From contig NZ_CP018866.1 of the NCBI RefSeq assembly GCF_002250055.1, positions 4,522,869 to 4,586,868 on the forward strand: a DNA stretch of 64,000 nt, in the 5' to 3' direction. The stretch comes from Sutcliffiella cohnii (GTDB lineage: Bacteria; Bacillota; Bacilli; Bacillales; Bacillaceae_I). Below, piece after piece: positions 1 through 8,671 of the stretch. The stretch's first letter is position 1; each line of letters begins with the position of its first letter. The notes under the pieces are model-generated. The model saw only the letters and a program-made list of their open reading frames with translations. It made no database searches and was not told the origin of the DNA. The translations under genes and the position numbers were made by a program.

Positions 1-57
1 GGCTACGATACCAGGAAACTCTTTGCGAATATTGAGCATCTCTACTACATATTCCAT
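1..57 (-). CDS. ABC transporter ATP-binding protein, 5' end only (NupO-like)
   Basis: Only the first 19 codons are inside the window; the gene runs off the left edge. The ATG is preceded on the minus strand by a GAGGGAGAG ribosome site. The visible peptide (MEYVVEMLNIRKEFPGIVA) matches the start of sugar/nucleoside ABC ATPases, which begin with a hydrophobic strand and 'I.K.FPG..A'. It lies directly downstream of a BmpA-type lipoprotein gene, the usual order in nucleoside importers (NupN-NupO-NupP-NupQ). The ATPase assignment therefore rests on context plus a short N-terminus. Confidence 0.7.
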   Translation of the reverse strand, partial: MEYVVEMLNIRKEFPGIVA

Positions 58-186
58 TTTTCGCAACTCTCCCTCTTAACAAATTCACTGTTATTAGTAA
101 CTCACACGCATTGAAGATGTTGGATGTGAGATGTCAGACAATATAAAATACACTTTTTTGTTTGAAAATTACTTCATCTGTTTAGT

Positions 187-220
187 TAAAAAAAAGGCGG
201 GAAATACCCCGCCTCTTTTT
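187..220 (-). terminator. Intercistronic terminator between bmp lipoprotein gene and ABC ATPase gene
   Basis: AGGCGGG and CCCGCCT form a 7-bp stem followed on the minus strand by a run of eight T. It begins a few bases after the lipoprotein stop and lies before the ATPase start. It probably attenuates transcription, so the binding protein is made in excess over the ATPase and permeases, as is common in ABC operons. Confidence 0.8.
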
Positions 221-226
221 TAGTTG

Positions 227-1312
227 TTACTTAATTAAGCCATCTTGTTTGTCAGAAACTTTAATTTCACCTGATTTAATCAGTTCAAACATTTCAGCCA
301 CTTTGCTAATAGTTGATTCACTTAAGTTAGGGTTTTCATCCGGTAACCCAATACCATCATTTGTAGCGTCAAACATTAGAGTTTCTCCACCTGGGAATTC
401 TCCATTTTTCTCCGCCATAATCATGTCGTAAGCCGACTGGTCAATTTTCTTCACTGCAGAAGTTAAAATTACAGATTTTTCACCTTCATAAATTCCGTCA
501 GCATATTGGTCAACGTCAACACCAACCATCCAAACGTTTGCACCATTTTTCACGCGGTCAATCGCTTCGTTGATCGCACCAACACCAACGCCACCAGCAG
601 CAGCGAAGATTACGTCAACTCCGTTGTCATACATTTGAGCAGCGATTTGTCCACCAGCTGCAACGTCATCAAACGTTCCTTGGTAAACAACGTTTTCAGG
701 TTTAATAGAGAAGTTCGTACCTAAGTTCTCGTTAGCATATGCAACACCTTGTTGGAAGCCCCAGTTAAATTTTTGTACTGGAGGAATTTCCATACCACCG
801 ATGAAACCTGCTTCACCTTCTTGAAGCTCTACAGCTGTAGCAATACCTGCAAGGAAACCTGCTTCATGTTCTGCAAAGAAGATAGAAACCGTGTTTTCTC
901 CTACTACAGAATTGAAATCTCCATTATGTGGATACCCATCAATTAAAACGAATTTTGCATCTTCATATTGTGCTTGAGCAGCAAAAATCGCCGTTTCAAA
1001 TTTAAATCCAGGAGTTACGATAAATTTAAATTCTGCATCGTAAAGGTTACCGATTTCTGTCATATAGTCAGCTTCTGTTGTTCCGTTAGGCTTTAAATAT
1101 CTGTGAGTTAAACCTAATTCTTCACTTGCTTTTACTACACCTTCCCAAGAACCTTGGTTGAATGATTTATCATCAATTGTACCAGCATCTGTTACCATTC
1201 CGACTTTAAAATCTGAGCTACCTTCTCCGCTTCCACCTGTGTTACTAGTACCACAAGCTGCTAAGAAGATCATCATTACAGCAATTATTGAAACTAATAA
1301 TCCTTTTTTCAT
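227..1312 (-). CDS. BmpA/Med-family nucleoside-binding lipoprotein (NupN-like)
   Basis: A 361-aa substrate-binding lipoprotein. It has a lysine-start signal peptide and lipobox LAAC (Cys20), a low-complexity Ser/Gly linker, then the BMP fold with motifs 'VTDAGTIDDKSFNQ', 'GFIGG', 'AAAGGVGVG' and 'GVDVDQ'. Family members bind purine or other nucleosides outside the membrane for an ABC importer; Bacillus NupN (YufN) is the reference. The downstream gene is an ABC ATPase, which supports this. The start is an ATG with GGGGG upstream. The nucleoside class cannot be read from sequence alone. Confidence 0.88.
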   Translation of the reverse strand: MKKGLLVSIIAVMMIFLAACGTSNTGGSGEGSSDFKVGMVTDAGTIDDKSFNQGSWEGVVKASEELGLTHRYLKPNGTTEADYMTEIGNLYDAEFKFIVTPGFKFETAIFAAQAQYEDAKFVLIDGYPHNGDFNSVVGENTVSIFFAEHEAGFLAGIATAVELQEGEAGFIGGMEIPPVQKFNWGFQQGVAYANENLGTNFSIKPENVVYQGTFDDVAAGGQIAAQMYDNGVDVIFAAAGGVGVGAINEAIDRVKNGANVWMVGVDVDQYADGIYEGEKSVILTSAVKKIDQSAYDMIMAEKNGEFPGGETLMFDATNDGIGLPDENPNLSESTISKVAEMFELIKSGEIKVSDKQDGLIK

Positions 1313-1357
1313 TGTAGGACCCCCATAAAATTTTTTAATAAAGGCTTTCTATACAAT

Positions 1358-1386
1358 AATATATTCCTATTTTACGAGATTTTCAA
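1358..1386 (-). promoter_or_regulatory. Sigma-A promoter for the bmp lipoprotein operon
   Basis: TTGAAA and TATATT are separated by 17 bp on the minus strand, giving a start point about 40 nt before the bmp ATG. Upstream at 1452-1465 is TGAAAACGTTTGAA, which matches a CcpA cre consensus at 12 of 14 positions on the minus strand; catabolite control is possible but unproven. The rest of the 1313-1585 gap shows no ORF and no recognisable purine riboswitch. Confidence 0.5.
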
Positions 1387-1585
1387 CAAATCTTTACGTA
1401 ATATTAGTGAAAAACTAAAAAAATGTCTGATATTTGTCGAATATTGTAAAGTGAAAACGTTTGAAATCTTAATGAAATGTTTGCACAATAACATTTTATT
1501 CGTATTACCCATCAATTCCATTAACATAAAGTACCAAAAAATCATTCCTTTGTGACTATACCAATTCTCCTAAATATCTTAACGA

Positions 1586-1628
1586 ATAAAAAAGCTATCT
1601 ACTAAACTAGTAAAAAAAGTAGATAACT
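1586..1628 (-). terminator. Terminator of nsrR
   Basis: An 11-bp imperfect stem (AGTTATCTACT / AGTAGATAGCT) is followed on the minus strand by six T. A second hairpin at about 1662-1700 overlaps the last nsrR codons. Confidence 0.65.
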
Positions 1629-1694
1629 TTAATTTAATAATTCGTAACTAAATCGATTCCCAAATAAAACTCCCCCTGAATACTCAGAGAGAGT

Positions 1695-2129
1695 TTATTT
1701 CATTAATAGTTCTTTTAATTGATCTTTATTTTGCAACAAATCTTCCAGTGTGTATTGTTCTAATACTTTAAAATAAGCTTGTAGTGCTTCGTATAATACA
1801 CCTTTTAACCGACATGCAGGGCTAATTTTACACATATTACTTTCAGAATTAAAACATTCTACTAAATGAATAGGCTTTTCTGTTTCACGTACAATTGCTC
1901 CTATATTTATTTCCGATGGATGCTTAGCTAGTTTAATACCACCATTTCTTCCTCTTACTGTATCAATAATTCCAAGCTTCCCAAGCTCATGAACTACTTT
2001 ACCAAGATGATTGTTTGAAATATGATAAAATGCCGAAATATCTTTAATATTTGATCGTTTATCTTGCGGCTGTATACCTAAATAAATGAGTACACGCAAG
2101 GCGTAATCCGTATAAGTTGTCAATTGCAC
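1695..2129 (-). CDS. nsrR: Nitric oxide-sensing Rrf2-family repressor NsrR
   Basis: About 144 aa. Winged-helix Rrf2 repressor: 'YTDYALRVLIYLG' at the N-terminus, then helix-turn-helix 'ISNNHLGKVVHELGKLG' and wing 'RGRNGGIKL'. Three Cys (ECFN, NMC, SPAC) match the [4Fe-4S] ligands of NsrR, which releases DNA when NO attacks the cluster. I start at the GTG at 2129 because AGGGTGAG sits correctly before it and the protein then begins where characterised NsrR proteins do; an ATG at 2156 would add nine residues without a clear ribosome site. It is divergent from hmp, its classic target. Confidence 0.9.
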   Translation of the reverse strand: MQLTTYTDYALRVLIYLGIQPQDKRSNIKDISAFYHISNNHLGKVVHELGKLGIIDTVRGRNGGIKLAKHPSEINIGAIVRETEKPIHLVECFNSESNMCKISPACRLKGVLYEALQAYFKVLEQYTLEDLLQNKDQLKELLMK

Positions 2130-2232
2130 ATTGCTCACCCTATTTCTTCGTAACATCGTTTATATCTTTATTTTAATGTATTACGCTGGAAATAGAAAAT
2201 AAAGAGATTTTTTGTTAAATGTGAACATTTCG

Positions 2233-2301
2233 TTAAAGATGTATTTAAAATATTGCTTTTAGCCTGTGATGAACTTAACATTAAAGATGTATTTAAAATA
2301 T
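2233..2301. promoter_or_regulatory. Twin NsrR-type operator between nsrR and hmp
   Basis: The AT-rich sequence AAAGATGTATTTAAAATAT occurs twice (within 2233-2253 and 2281-2301) as a perfect 21-bp direct repeat, start-to-start distance 48 bp. It resembles the Bacillus NsrR site (ATGTATTTTAAAATACAT-like), which represses hmp until NO is present. The copy nearer hmp ends about 33 bp before its ATG, in the promoter zone. Confidence 0.7.
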
Positions 2302-2333
2302 ATATTTAAACTTCCGAAAAGGGGTAGTGTAAA

Positions 2334-3572
2334 ATGACAACTGCAACTAACCAATTAGATCAAAAAACTATTGATATCGTTAAGTCAACTGTTCCAGTAT
2401 TAGCAGAGCACGGAGAAGCAATTACGAAACGTTTTTACGAAATGATGTTTACGAATCACCCAGAACTTTTAAATGTATTTAACCACGCAAACCAAAAACA
2501 AGGGAAACAACCACGTGCTTTAGCTAATACGGTGTATGCAGCTGCACAATATATTGATAATTTGGAAGCAATAATACCAGTAGTAAAACAAATTGCCCAT
2601 AAACATAGAAGCCTTCAAATAAAAGCAGAGCAATACCCAATCGTCGGGAAACATCTATTACTAGCAATTAAAGATGTATTAGGAGACGCAGCAACGGACG
2701 AGATCATCGATGCATGGGGCAAGGCATACGGCGTCATCGCGGATGTATTCATTCAAGTGGAACGTGAAATGTACGAAGAAGCTGCAGCAAAAGCTGGTGG
2801 TTGGGACGGCTTTAGAGAATTTAACGTAATGAAAAAAGTGAGAGAAAGCGATGTTATTACTTCTTTCTATTTACACCCGAAAGATGGTGGCCCAATTTCT
2901 ACGTTTGTTCCTGGCCAATATATTAGTGTTCGTTTAAAAATAGAAGGAGAAACATATACTCATATTCGTCAATATAGTTTATCGGATGCGCCTGGACATG
3001 ATTATTACCGTATTAGCGTTAAACGTGAAAGCGATAAAGGATCCATACCAGATGGTACTGTTTCTAATTTCTTACATGAGCAAGTAAACGAAGGGGATGT
3101 GTTACACATTACCGCTCCAGCAGGTGATTTCGTGTTAGATGTAGAATCAACACGTCCTGTCGTCCTTATTAGTGGTGGTGTAGGGTTAACTCCTTTAATG
3201 AGTATGTTAAATACCATTGTAAAACAAACACCCGAAAGAAAAGTAACATTTATTCATGCAGCTATTAACAGCGCTACTCATGCAATGGATCAACATGTAA
3301 AAGGATTAGCCCAAGAACATGAAAACGTTGAGTATTACGTTTGTTATGAAAAACCAACGGAACAAGATCGTTTAGAGAAAGTATTCGACAAAGAAGGATA
3401 TGTAGATCTTCCTTGGTTACAATCCATTATTAAAGACAGCAATAGTGAGTTTTACTTCTGTGGTCCAGTACCATTTATGAAAGCTATAAACAAAGCGCTA
3501 AAAGAGTGGAACGTACGTGAAGAAGATATTCATTTTGAATTTTTTGGTCCAGCTGATCAACTAAACGCATAA
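2334..3572 (+). CDS. hmp: Flavohemoglobin, nitric oxide dioxygenase
   Basis: A 412-aa cytosolic enzyme converting NO, O2 and NAD(P)H to nitrate. Residues ~1-140 are a globin with proximal His in 'AHKHRSLQI'. Residues ~150-260 are an FAD-binding FNR domain with 'RQYSLSD'. Residues ~265-412 are an NAD-binding domain with '[12 protein letters not shown]' and 'YFCGPVPFM'. Length is normal. The ribosome site AAAGGGG precedes the ATG. It is monocistronic, with its own terminator, divergent from nsrR and with two NsrR-like boxes in its promoter region, so NO induction is very likely. Confidence 0.96.
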   Translation: MTTATNQLDQKTIDIVKSTVPVLAEHGEAITKRFYEMMFTNHPELLNVFNHANQKQGKQPRALANTVYAAAQYIDNLEAIIPVVKQIAHKHRSLQIKAEQYPIVGKHLLLAIKDVLGDAATDEIIDAWGKAYGVIADVFIQVEREMYEEAAAKAGGWDGFREFNVMKKVRESDVITSFYLHPKDGGPISTFVPGQYISVRLKIEGETYTHIRQYSLSDAPGHDYYRISVKRESDKGSIPDGTVSNFLHEQVNEGDVLHITAPAGDFVLDVESTRPVVLISGGVGLTPLMSMLNTIVKQTPERKVTFIHAAINSATHAMDQHVKGLAQEHENVEYYVCYEKPTEQDRLEKVFDKEGYVDLPWLQSIIKDSNSEFYFCGPVPFMKAINKALKEWNVREEDIHFEFFGPADQLNA

Positions 3573-3576
3573 CGAT

Positions 3577-3620
3577 TAAAAGTCCGAAAGCTTACTAGCT
3601 TTTGGACTTTTTCTTTTTTT
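3577..3620 (+). terminator. Terminator of hmp
   Basis: AAAAGTCC...GGACTTTT hairpin (with inner GAAAGC/GCTTTT pairing) followed by TTCTTTTTTT, directly after the hmp stop. Confidence 0.8.
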
Positions 3621-3842
3621 CTATATAGTACAGCCTAGCTTCTTTAAGAAAGCGTTATTTTAATAGTCATACTCAGCCTTTCTATGGCTACTGTTTAAAA
3701 TTTATTTAAATTATACTATTTTACTCATACACAATATTGTTTCTTCTATAGTAGAACGGTGTATAATAGTAGGCATGACGATTTTATTCTTTATAGATTA
3801 TTCATATTTGAAAATTTAGTTGCAGTACTGGAGTGAACAACA

Positions 3843-5021
3843 TTGGCAACGAAAAAAGCATTACCAATATTATTTGCTATCATGTTTTTAGTGATGGTAG
3901 GATTCGGAATTATTATACCAGTTATGCCATTTTACGCTGAAGAACTAGGGGCTTCTCCTACACAACTCGGTTTACTAATGGCTGTATATTCATTTATGCA
4001 ATTGTTATTTGCCCCTATGTGGGGAAGAATTTCAGATAAAATTGGACGTAAGCCTGTCATCATGATAGGAATTTTAGGGCTAGCCCTATCCTTTTTCTTA
4101 ATGGCTTGGGCTACTGAACTATGGATGCTTTTTGCCGCTAGAATTATCGGGGGGTTATTGTCATCTGCAAATATGCCAACTGTTATGGCATATGTAGCTG
4201 ATATTACATCTGAGGAAGACCGTGGAAAAGGGATGGGAATCATCGGCGCTTCCGTCGGTTTAGGATTTATTTTCGGTCCGGCAATTGGTGGGATTTTCTC
4301 TGAAGCGAGTTTACATATTCCGTTTTATCTTGCTGGTGGCTCTTCCTTAATTACTTTCTTCTTCGTTATGTTTGTATTAAAAGAATCATTAACGGCTGAA
4401 CAGAAGGCAAAAGGTAAATTAACGAAAAGAGCCCCTTTACTACAGGCTTTTAAAGGGTCTGTATCAATTTTGTTTCTTTTACAGCTATTCGTTTCTTTAT
4501 CTCTTGCAGGATTAGAAGCTACTTTTGCTTATTTTGCATACGAAAAAGCAAACTTAGGAACTGTTCAACTTGGCTATATTTTTATGATTATGGGCTTAGC
4601 AGGAGCCGTCGTCCAAGGGGGACTCGTTGGAAAATTAACAAAAAAGCACGGAGAAGGATTTGTTATTCAACTAGGTATCGCTATTTCTGCACTAGGCTTT
4701 TTACTCATTTTGTTCATTGATAGCTTTACAACAGCAGCAATTTTCTTAACTGTATTTGGAATAGGGAACGGGTTTATCCGTCCTAGTGTTTCTTCTTTAT
4801 TAACGAAAAAAGTAAAAACTGGACACGGTACCACAACTGGACTTTTATCCTCTTTTGATTCATTAGGCCGTATTATCGGACCTCCATTAGGTGGGATATT
4901 GTTCACCTTCTCTATCGGCTTGCCGTATATAGCTGGAATTATATTATCAGCGCTAGCATTTATCTTATATAGAATTTATATTGTACAAGCTAGTAAAGCA
5001 GGTATTCACGCAAACAGTTAA
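3843..5021 (+). CDS. MFS drug efflux transporter (DHA1, Bmr/NorA/TetA-like)
   Basis: 392 aa, 12 predicted transmembrane helices. DHA1 signature motifs: motif A 'GRISDKIGRKPVIMIG' between TM2 and TM3, and motif C-like 'GASVGLGFIFGPAIGG' in TM5, the mark of proton-coupled drug exporters. The start is TTG, preceded by GGAGTG at proper spacing. A TATAAT lies about 75 bp upstream. Expressed alone, with its own terminator. The substrate cannot be deduced; tetracycline or multidrug export are both compatible. Confidence 0.85.
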   Translation: MATKKALPILFAIMFLVMVGFGIIIPVMPFYAEELGASPTQLGLLMAVYSFMQLLFAPMWGRISDKIGRKPVIMIGILGLALSFFLMAWATELWMLFAARIIGGLLSSANMPTVMAYVADITSEEDRGKGMGIIGASVGLGFIFGPAIGGIFSEASLHIPFYLAGGSSLITFFFVMFVLKESLTAEQKAKGKLTKRAPLLQAFKGSVSILFLLQLFVSLSLAGLEATFAYFAYEKANLGTVQLGYIFMIMGLAGAVVQGGLVGKLTKKHGEGFVIQLGIAISALGFLLILFIDSFTTAAIFLTVFGIGNGFIRPSVSSLLTKKVKTGHGTTTGLLSSFDSLGRIIGPPLGGILFTFSIGLPYIAGIILSALAFILYRIYIVQASKAGIHANS

Positions 5022-5046
5022 TAGTTCCGACTTAAGTTTAATTCGC

Positions 5047-5084
5047 AAAAAGACGACTTCCTAAAATGGTAGTCGTCTTTTTTT
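5047..5084. terminator. Bidirectional terminator between MFS gene and cupin gene
   Basis: AAAAAGACGAC...GTCGTCTTTTTTT. It has a T-run on both strands and serves the converging genes ending at 5021 (+) and 5086 (-). Confidence 0.8.
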
Positions 5085-5085
5085 A

Positions 5086-5592
5086 TTATACTTTTTCGAA
5101 CGCCAATTTTTTAATAATCTCTTCATGTTGAGGATATTCGCTTAATAGTTGTTGCTGTGTAAATAGCTCAAAATCAGCAAAATCAAAACCGGGTGCGACC
5201 ATACATCCTACTAAAGAAAATGTATTTGCTTCTTCCACGCTTGAACCAAAAATACACCCTTTTGGAACTATTACTTGTGGACGTTCTCCGTTTTCTACAT
5301 TTAAGCCTAATTTTACTCCTTCATATGTACCATCAGGATAAATAATATGGACCGTTAAAGGGCTTCCGGCATGAAAATACCATATTTCATCCGATTTTAG
5401 ACGATGAAGATGAGAAATATCTTCGGACCTTAATAAAAAGTATATACTTGTATATAACTTACGATTATGGTCTATTGTTGACACCTGTTCATGATGGACT
5501 TTCATATCAGATTGAAAAGTCGATCGATAAAAGCCGCCTTCTGGATGAGGTTGTAATTGCAATTCCTTAATAAATGTTTCAGCGCTTAACAT
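5086..5592 (-). CDS. DUF985 cupin-fold protein
   Basis: 168 aa from the ATG at 5592, which has AGAGGG five bases upstream; the frame stays open another 67 codons but that stretch has no family match. The protein begins like DUF985 ('F..ELQL.PHPEGGFYRST'), then shows cupin motifs 'SHLHRLKSDEIWYFHAGSPL' and 'VPKGCIFGS'. The family is related to plant and fungal small cupins; no biochemical role is settled. The conserved His/Glu cluster (HxH-type, E) could hold a metal. Single gene between two terminators. Confidence 0.8.
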   Translation of the reverse strand: MLSAETFIKELQLQPHPEGGFYRSTFQSDMKVHHEQVSTIDHNRKLYTSIYFLLRSEDISHLHRLKSDEIWYFHAGSPLTVHIIYPDGTYEGVKLGLNVENGERPQVIVPKGCIFGSSVEEANTFSLVGCMVAPGFDFADFELFTQQQLLSEYPQHEEIIKKLAFEKV

Positions 5593-5791
5593 ACTATCCC
5601 TCTTTACCTTTTTCTTTTCAGTTAATAGTACAACATTAGAAAAGGGACTGTCCAATGGGTTCAATATACGTAGTATACAGTGTTCATTCTCTATTAATAG
5701 GGTTAAACCATCGTCTGTGCAAACTACACATAATGAAAAATCTGTACTATTAACTAGTGAAATTTTTAGAATCCTTATAAGGGTAAAGATC

Positions 5792-5832
5792 AAACAAAGT
5801 CCTAAAAGTCACTTTCTACTTACTTTTAGGAC
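5792..5832 (-). terminator. Terminator of the DUF3231 gene
   Basis: Perfect 11-bp stem GTCCTAAAAGT / ACTTTTAGGAC, followed on the minus strand by TTTGTTT. Confidence 0.75.
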
Positions 5833-5844
5833 AGCCCCTTTTTA

Positions 5845-6840
5845 TTACTTAGGATTAGGTATAGTTGTTTGCGGTGGTTCTTCCATCCATTCGTACTTTA
5901 TCATCAACTTTGCCCCTTCGTGAGCATATTCGAATATATCCTTCATAAATAGTGATAACTTGGGAGGAAGGTCATTTCGTAAGCTAAATGACGTTCCAAG
6001 TGAATTTCCACCTAAAGAAAAACTACAAAACAGGCTTATACAATACATCATGATTTTATCCGAAAATGGCGGTATTGTTGAAGTTGTTATGTTACCACCA
6101 TGTGTAGCTGGAACTTGAAGATCGTTCTCCACCATAATTTTACTTAAATCCGTCACAATGCTTTTCGCAAGTTCTCCTCCTTTTTGAAAAAACTTTCCTA
6201 TATCTCGGTTTGTTGCACTTTGAGCAAAACCAAATATCATTTGCATCCCAATTCCATTCGATTCAATCGCATGGTATAAATGACCAATTTCTACTGTATT
6301 TAAAGGCCTTTTCTCTTTAAAAGGATTTAATCCGCTTAAATAATTTGTGTCTTTCACAAATTGTACGGATGGTGCTGTTGTCACATAAGGAGACCTTGGT
6401 AGCAACCCTTTTTTTAATAAGTATTGTGTACATATATCATAATATTTTTGGGTTGTATTTGTTAACTCCCTAAATAGTTGGGTTATATCACTTCGATACG
6501 TCATTGTTAGATTGAGCGTGTGCATCCCCATACTGATTTGTTTAACTAACCTAATAAACATAATATCAAAACCATTGTCAAATAACTTTGGTACGTCTTT
6601 ATTAACATCTTCCGACGTAAAACCAACCGGAACAGCTATTCCTTCCTCTTGAAAAAGCGTCGTTATTTTAGATACGTACGGACTAACCTCTTGTGATAAA
6701 TCCGTCATTATCTTTTTTGCTTCTTCATCGTCCGCCTTTTCTATAAAATATTCCATCATTCTTAGTATCATCGTTTTTTGTTGATATGTTGCCCATAGTA
6801 CTCCTATTTCAGAAGAAGTCATTGACGGTGATTCAGGCAT
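5845..6840 (-). CDS. DUF3231 family protein
   Basis: 331 aa from the ATG at 6840 (GGAGG eight bases upstream; a TTG at 6855 would put the ribosome site inside the gene). Mostly helical, with two similar halves: each starts with a segment about selecting or detaching ('SSEIGVLWATYQQKTM' and 'TVEIGHLYHAIESNGI') and carries a Met/Phe-rich helix. This is the duplicated ferritin-like layout of DUF3231. Family members are limited to spore-forming Bacilli and a coat or spore-associated role has been suggested. The biochemical function is unknown. Confidence 0.75.
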   Translation of the reverse strand: MPESPSMTSSEIGVLWATYQQKTMILRMMEYFIEKADDEEAKKIMTDLSQEVSPYVSKITTLFQEEGIAVPVGFTSEDVNKDVPKLFDNGFDIMFIRLVKQISMGMHTLNLTMTYRSDITQLFRELTNTTQKYYDICTQYLLKKGLLPRSPYVTTAPSVQFVKDTNYLSGLNPFKEKRPLNTVEIGHLYHAIESNGIGMQMIFGFAQSATNRDIGKFFQKGGELAKSIVTDLSKIMVENDLQVPATHGGNITTSTIPPFSDKIMMYCISLFCSFSLGGNSLGTSFSLRNDLPPKLSLFMKDIFEYAHEGAKLMIKYEWMEEPPQTTIPNPK

Positions 6841-7014
6841 CGTTTCAACCTCCAAAAAATCAAACTTTTTAATAGGTTTTGACTAAGCTTTTCAAAGTAT
6901 GTAAATAATTGTACGGAATTATAATAAGCATAAAATATTCATTTTTGATTCATACAAAGAAATAATGTATATTTAAAAAATCAATGAAACTGTTAAGCTT
7001 AAGGATGTGGAAAC

Positions 7015-7722
7015 ATGCGTATAAATAAATTTATTAGTGAGGCTGGGAAAGCTTCTCGGCGTGGCGCAGATAAACTAATTAACGAAGGCAGAGTTACTAT
7101 TAATGGAAAGCGCGCCGAAATCGGCAGTAGAGTAGAGCCCGGTGATGTTGTGCTCGTAAGTGGAGAACAAATCCGTGTGGCAAGAAATAACGTTTATATC
7201 GCCTTAAATAAACCTGTAGGAATAACAAGTACAACCGAGAAAAAAGTAAAAGGAAACATTGTTGATTTAGTGAATCATCCGTTACGAATTTTTAATATAG
7301 GGCGACTTGATAAAGATTCGGAAGGGTTAATCTTGCTAACGAATGACGGTGATATCGTAAATGAAATATTACGGTCCGAAAATCGTCATGAAAAAGAATA
7401 TATTGTATCCGTGGACAAGCCTATTACTCCAGAGTTTCTGAAAAAAATGTCAGGAGGGGTAAATATACTAGGAACGAGAACACTTCCGTGTGAGGTAAAC
7501 CAGCTATCTAAATTTGATTTTCAAATTATTTTAACACAAGGTTTAAACCGTCAAATTCGTCGTATGTGTGAAGCATTAGGCTACGATGTATATAGACTAC
7601 AGCGAATTCGTATCATGAACATCCATTTAGGAAACCTTCCTCCTGGGCAATGGCGAGATTTAACGAAAAAAGAGCGAACTCAACTGTTCAAAGAGCTGAA
7701 CTACGAGCCAAAAGAATGGTAA
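7015..7722 (+). CDS. rluF: 23S rRNA pseudouridine synthase, RluF-like
   Basis: 235 aa. N-terminal S4 RNA-binding domain ('[21 protein letters not shown]') followed by the RsuA/RluB/RluF catalytic domain. Catalytic Asp is in '[18 protein letters not shown]', and the C-terminal signature is '[16 protein letters not shown]'. It isomerises uridine to pseudouridine in 23S rRNA; the E. coli RluF target is U2604. The pattern 'NKPVGI.STT' fits RluF better than RsuA or RluB, but the exact target base is inferred. Ribosome site AAGGATGTGG. Ends at a strong bidirectional terminator. Confidence 0.85.
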   Translation: MRINKFISEAGKASRRGADKLINEGRVTINGKRAEIGSRVEPGDVVLVSGEQIRVARNNVYIALNKPVGITSTTEKKVKGNIVDLVNHPLRIFNIGRLDKDSEGLILLTNDGDIVNEILRSENRHEKEYIVSVDKPITPEFLKKMSGGVNILGTRTLPCEVNQLSKFDFQIILTQGLNRQIRRMCEALGYDVYRLQRIRIMNIHLGNLPPGQWRDLTKKERTQLFKELNYEPKEW

Positions 7723-7768
7723 ATACAAAAGCTGATGCGGTTCATAAAAACTGGATGTGTCCGCTGAA

Positions 7769-7808
7769 CAGAAAGGACCCGGCATTTAGAATACCGGGTC
7801 CTTTCTGT
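7769..7808. terminator. Bidirectional terminator between rluF and nitrilase gene
   Basis: Perfect 14-bp stem CAGAAAGGACCCGG / CCGGGTCCTTTCTG with an 11-nt loop. The A/T-rich outer stem gives weak U-tracts on both strands. Confidence 0.8.
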
Positions 7809-7809
7809 T

Positions 7810-8628
7810 TTATATTTCTGTTAGCTTTTGATAGATTGAAGGCTTTCGATCACGTAAATAGGATATTTCTGTTCGGAATTTTGCAATATCATCTAAATCA
7901 ATGGTCGTCACTTGCACGATTTCTTCGTCTATTTCACACTCAGTCAAAATTGTACCTCTTGGATTACAAATTTTACTTTTCCCGAATAAATGTAAGTCAT
8001 GACTACTTCCTACTGCATTGACTCCTACAGTAAATAATAAGTTTTCTAGTGCACGTTGCGGTAAATTTAAATTCCACATATCCTCATCCTCTATTCTCCA
8101 AGCGGATGGGAAGAATAGAATATCTGCACCTTGTAAAGTTAGGCTTCTTGCTACTTCAGGAAAGCCTGCATCATAACAAATTCCGATGCCCACTTTTCCA
8201 AAGTCTGTTTCAAAAACAGGATAATGAGAGCCTTCTTTAAAATAAAATCGTTCCAACGCCCAAAGGTGGGATTTTGCGTAGCTTCCCATAAGTTGCCCTT
8301 CACGGTCAAACATTAAAGCTGAATTATATAAAACACCTTCAAGTTCTCTTTTTTCCGCTATCGGTGCTATTATGTATAATTTGTATTTAGCAGCAACTTG
8401 ACTTAAAAAGTCAACACTTTGATGAAAGTATTTTAACCCGAGCTCGCTCGTTTTTTCTCCTAGGTATCTTAAATTATATCCAGTAGAAAAGAGCTCAGGT
8501 AAGCAAACAATGTCACTATGCTTGGACGCTGCTTCTTTTATATATTCCTCTGCTTTTCGCAAATTTGCTTCAACGTCACCTAATTTTGATTCCATCTGAA
8601 TAATTCCGATATTTACTTTTCTTGGCAT
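7810..8628 (-). CDS. Carbon-nitrogen hydrolase (nitrilase superfamily amidase)
   Basis: 272 aa from the ATG at 8628 (AAAGGA upstream). The longer open frame reaching 8691 overlaps the preceding gene. The complete Glu-Lys-Cys triad is present: Glu in 'LPELFSTGY', Lys in 'YAKSHLW', Cys in 'GIGICYDAGFPE'. Such enzymes cleave amides, carbamoyl groups or nitriles. It is the last gene of a short operon iclR - M29-like - nitrilase, 43 nt after the M29 gene, beside a peptide-type ABC operon. It likely hydrolyses an amide made or released by the neighbouring enzymes. Substrate unknown. Confidence 0.85.
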   Translation of the reverse strand: MPRKVNIGIIQMESKLGDVEANLRKAEEYIKEAASKHSDIVCLPELFSTGYNLRYLGEKTSELGLKYFHQSVDFLSQVAAKYKLYIIAPIAEKRELEGVLYNSALMFDREGQLMGSYAKSHLWALERFYFKEGSHYPVFETDFGKVGIGICYDAGFPEVARSLTLQGADILFFPSAWRIEDEDMWNLNLPQRALENLLFTVGVNAVGSSHDLHLFGKSKICNPRGTILTECEIDEEIVQVTTIDLDDIAKFRTEISYLRDRKPSIYQKLTEI

Positions 8629-8671
8629 GCTATTCATCCTTTTGTCAATATTCACCTTGTCGAAACGATTG

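Noticed and set aside
1313-1585. Purine riboswitch before the bmp lipoprotein operon
   Set aside because: The leader after the predicted promoter is only ~40 nt and lacks the three-helix purine core.
5593-5793. N-terminal extension of the cupin gene
   Set aside because: The extra 67 codons have no family match, and a good ribosome site stands before the ATG at 5592.
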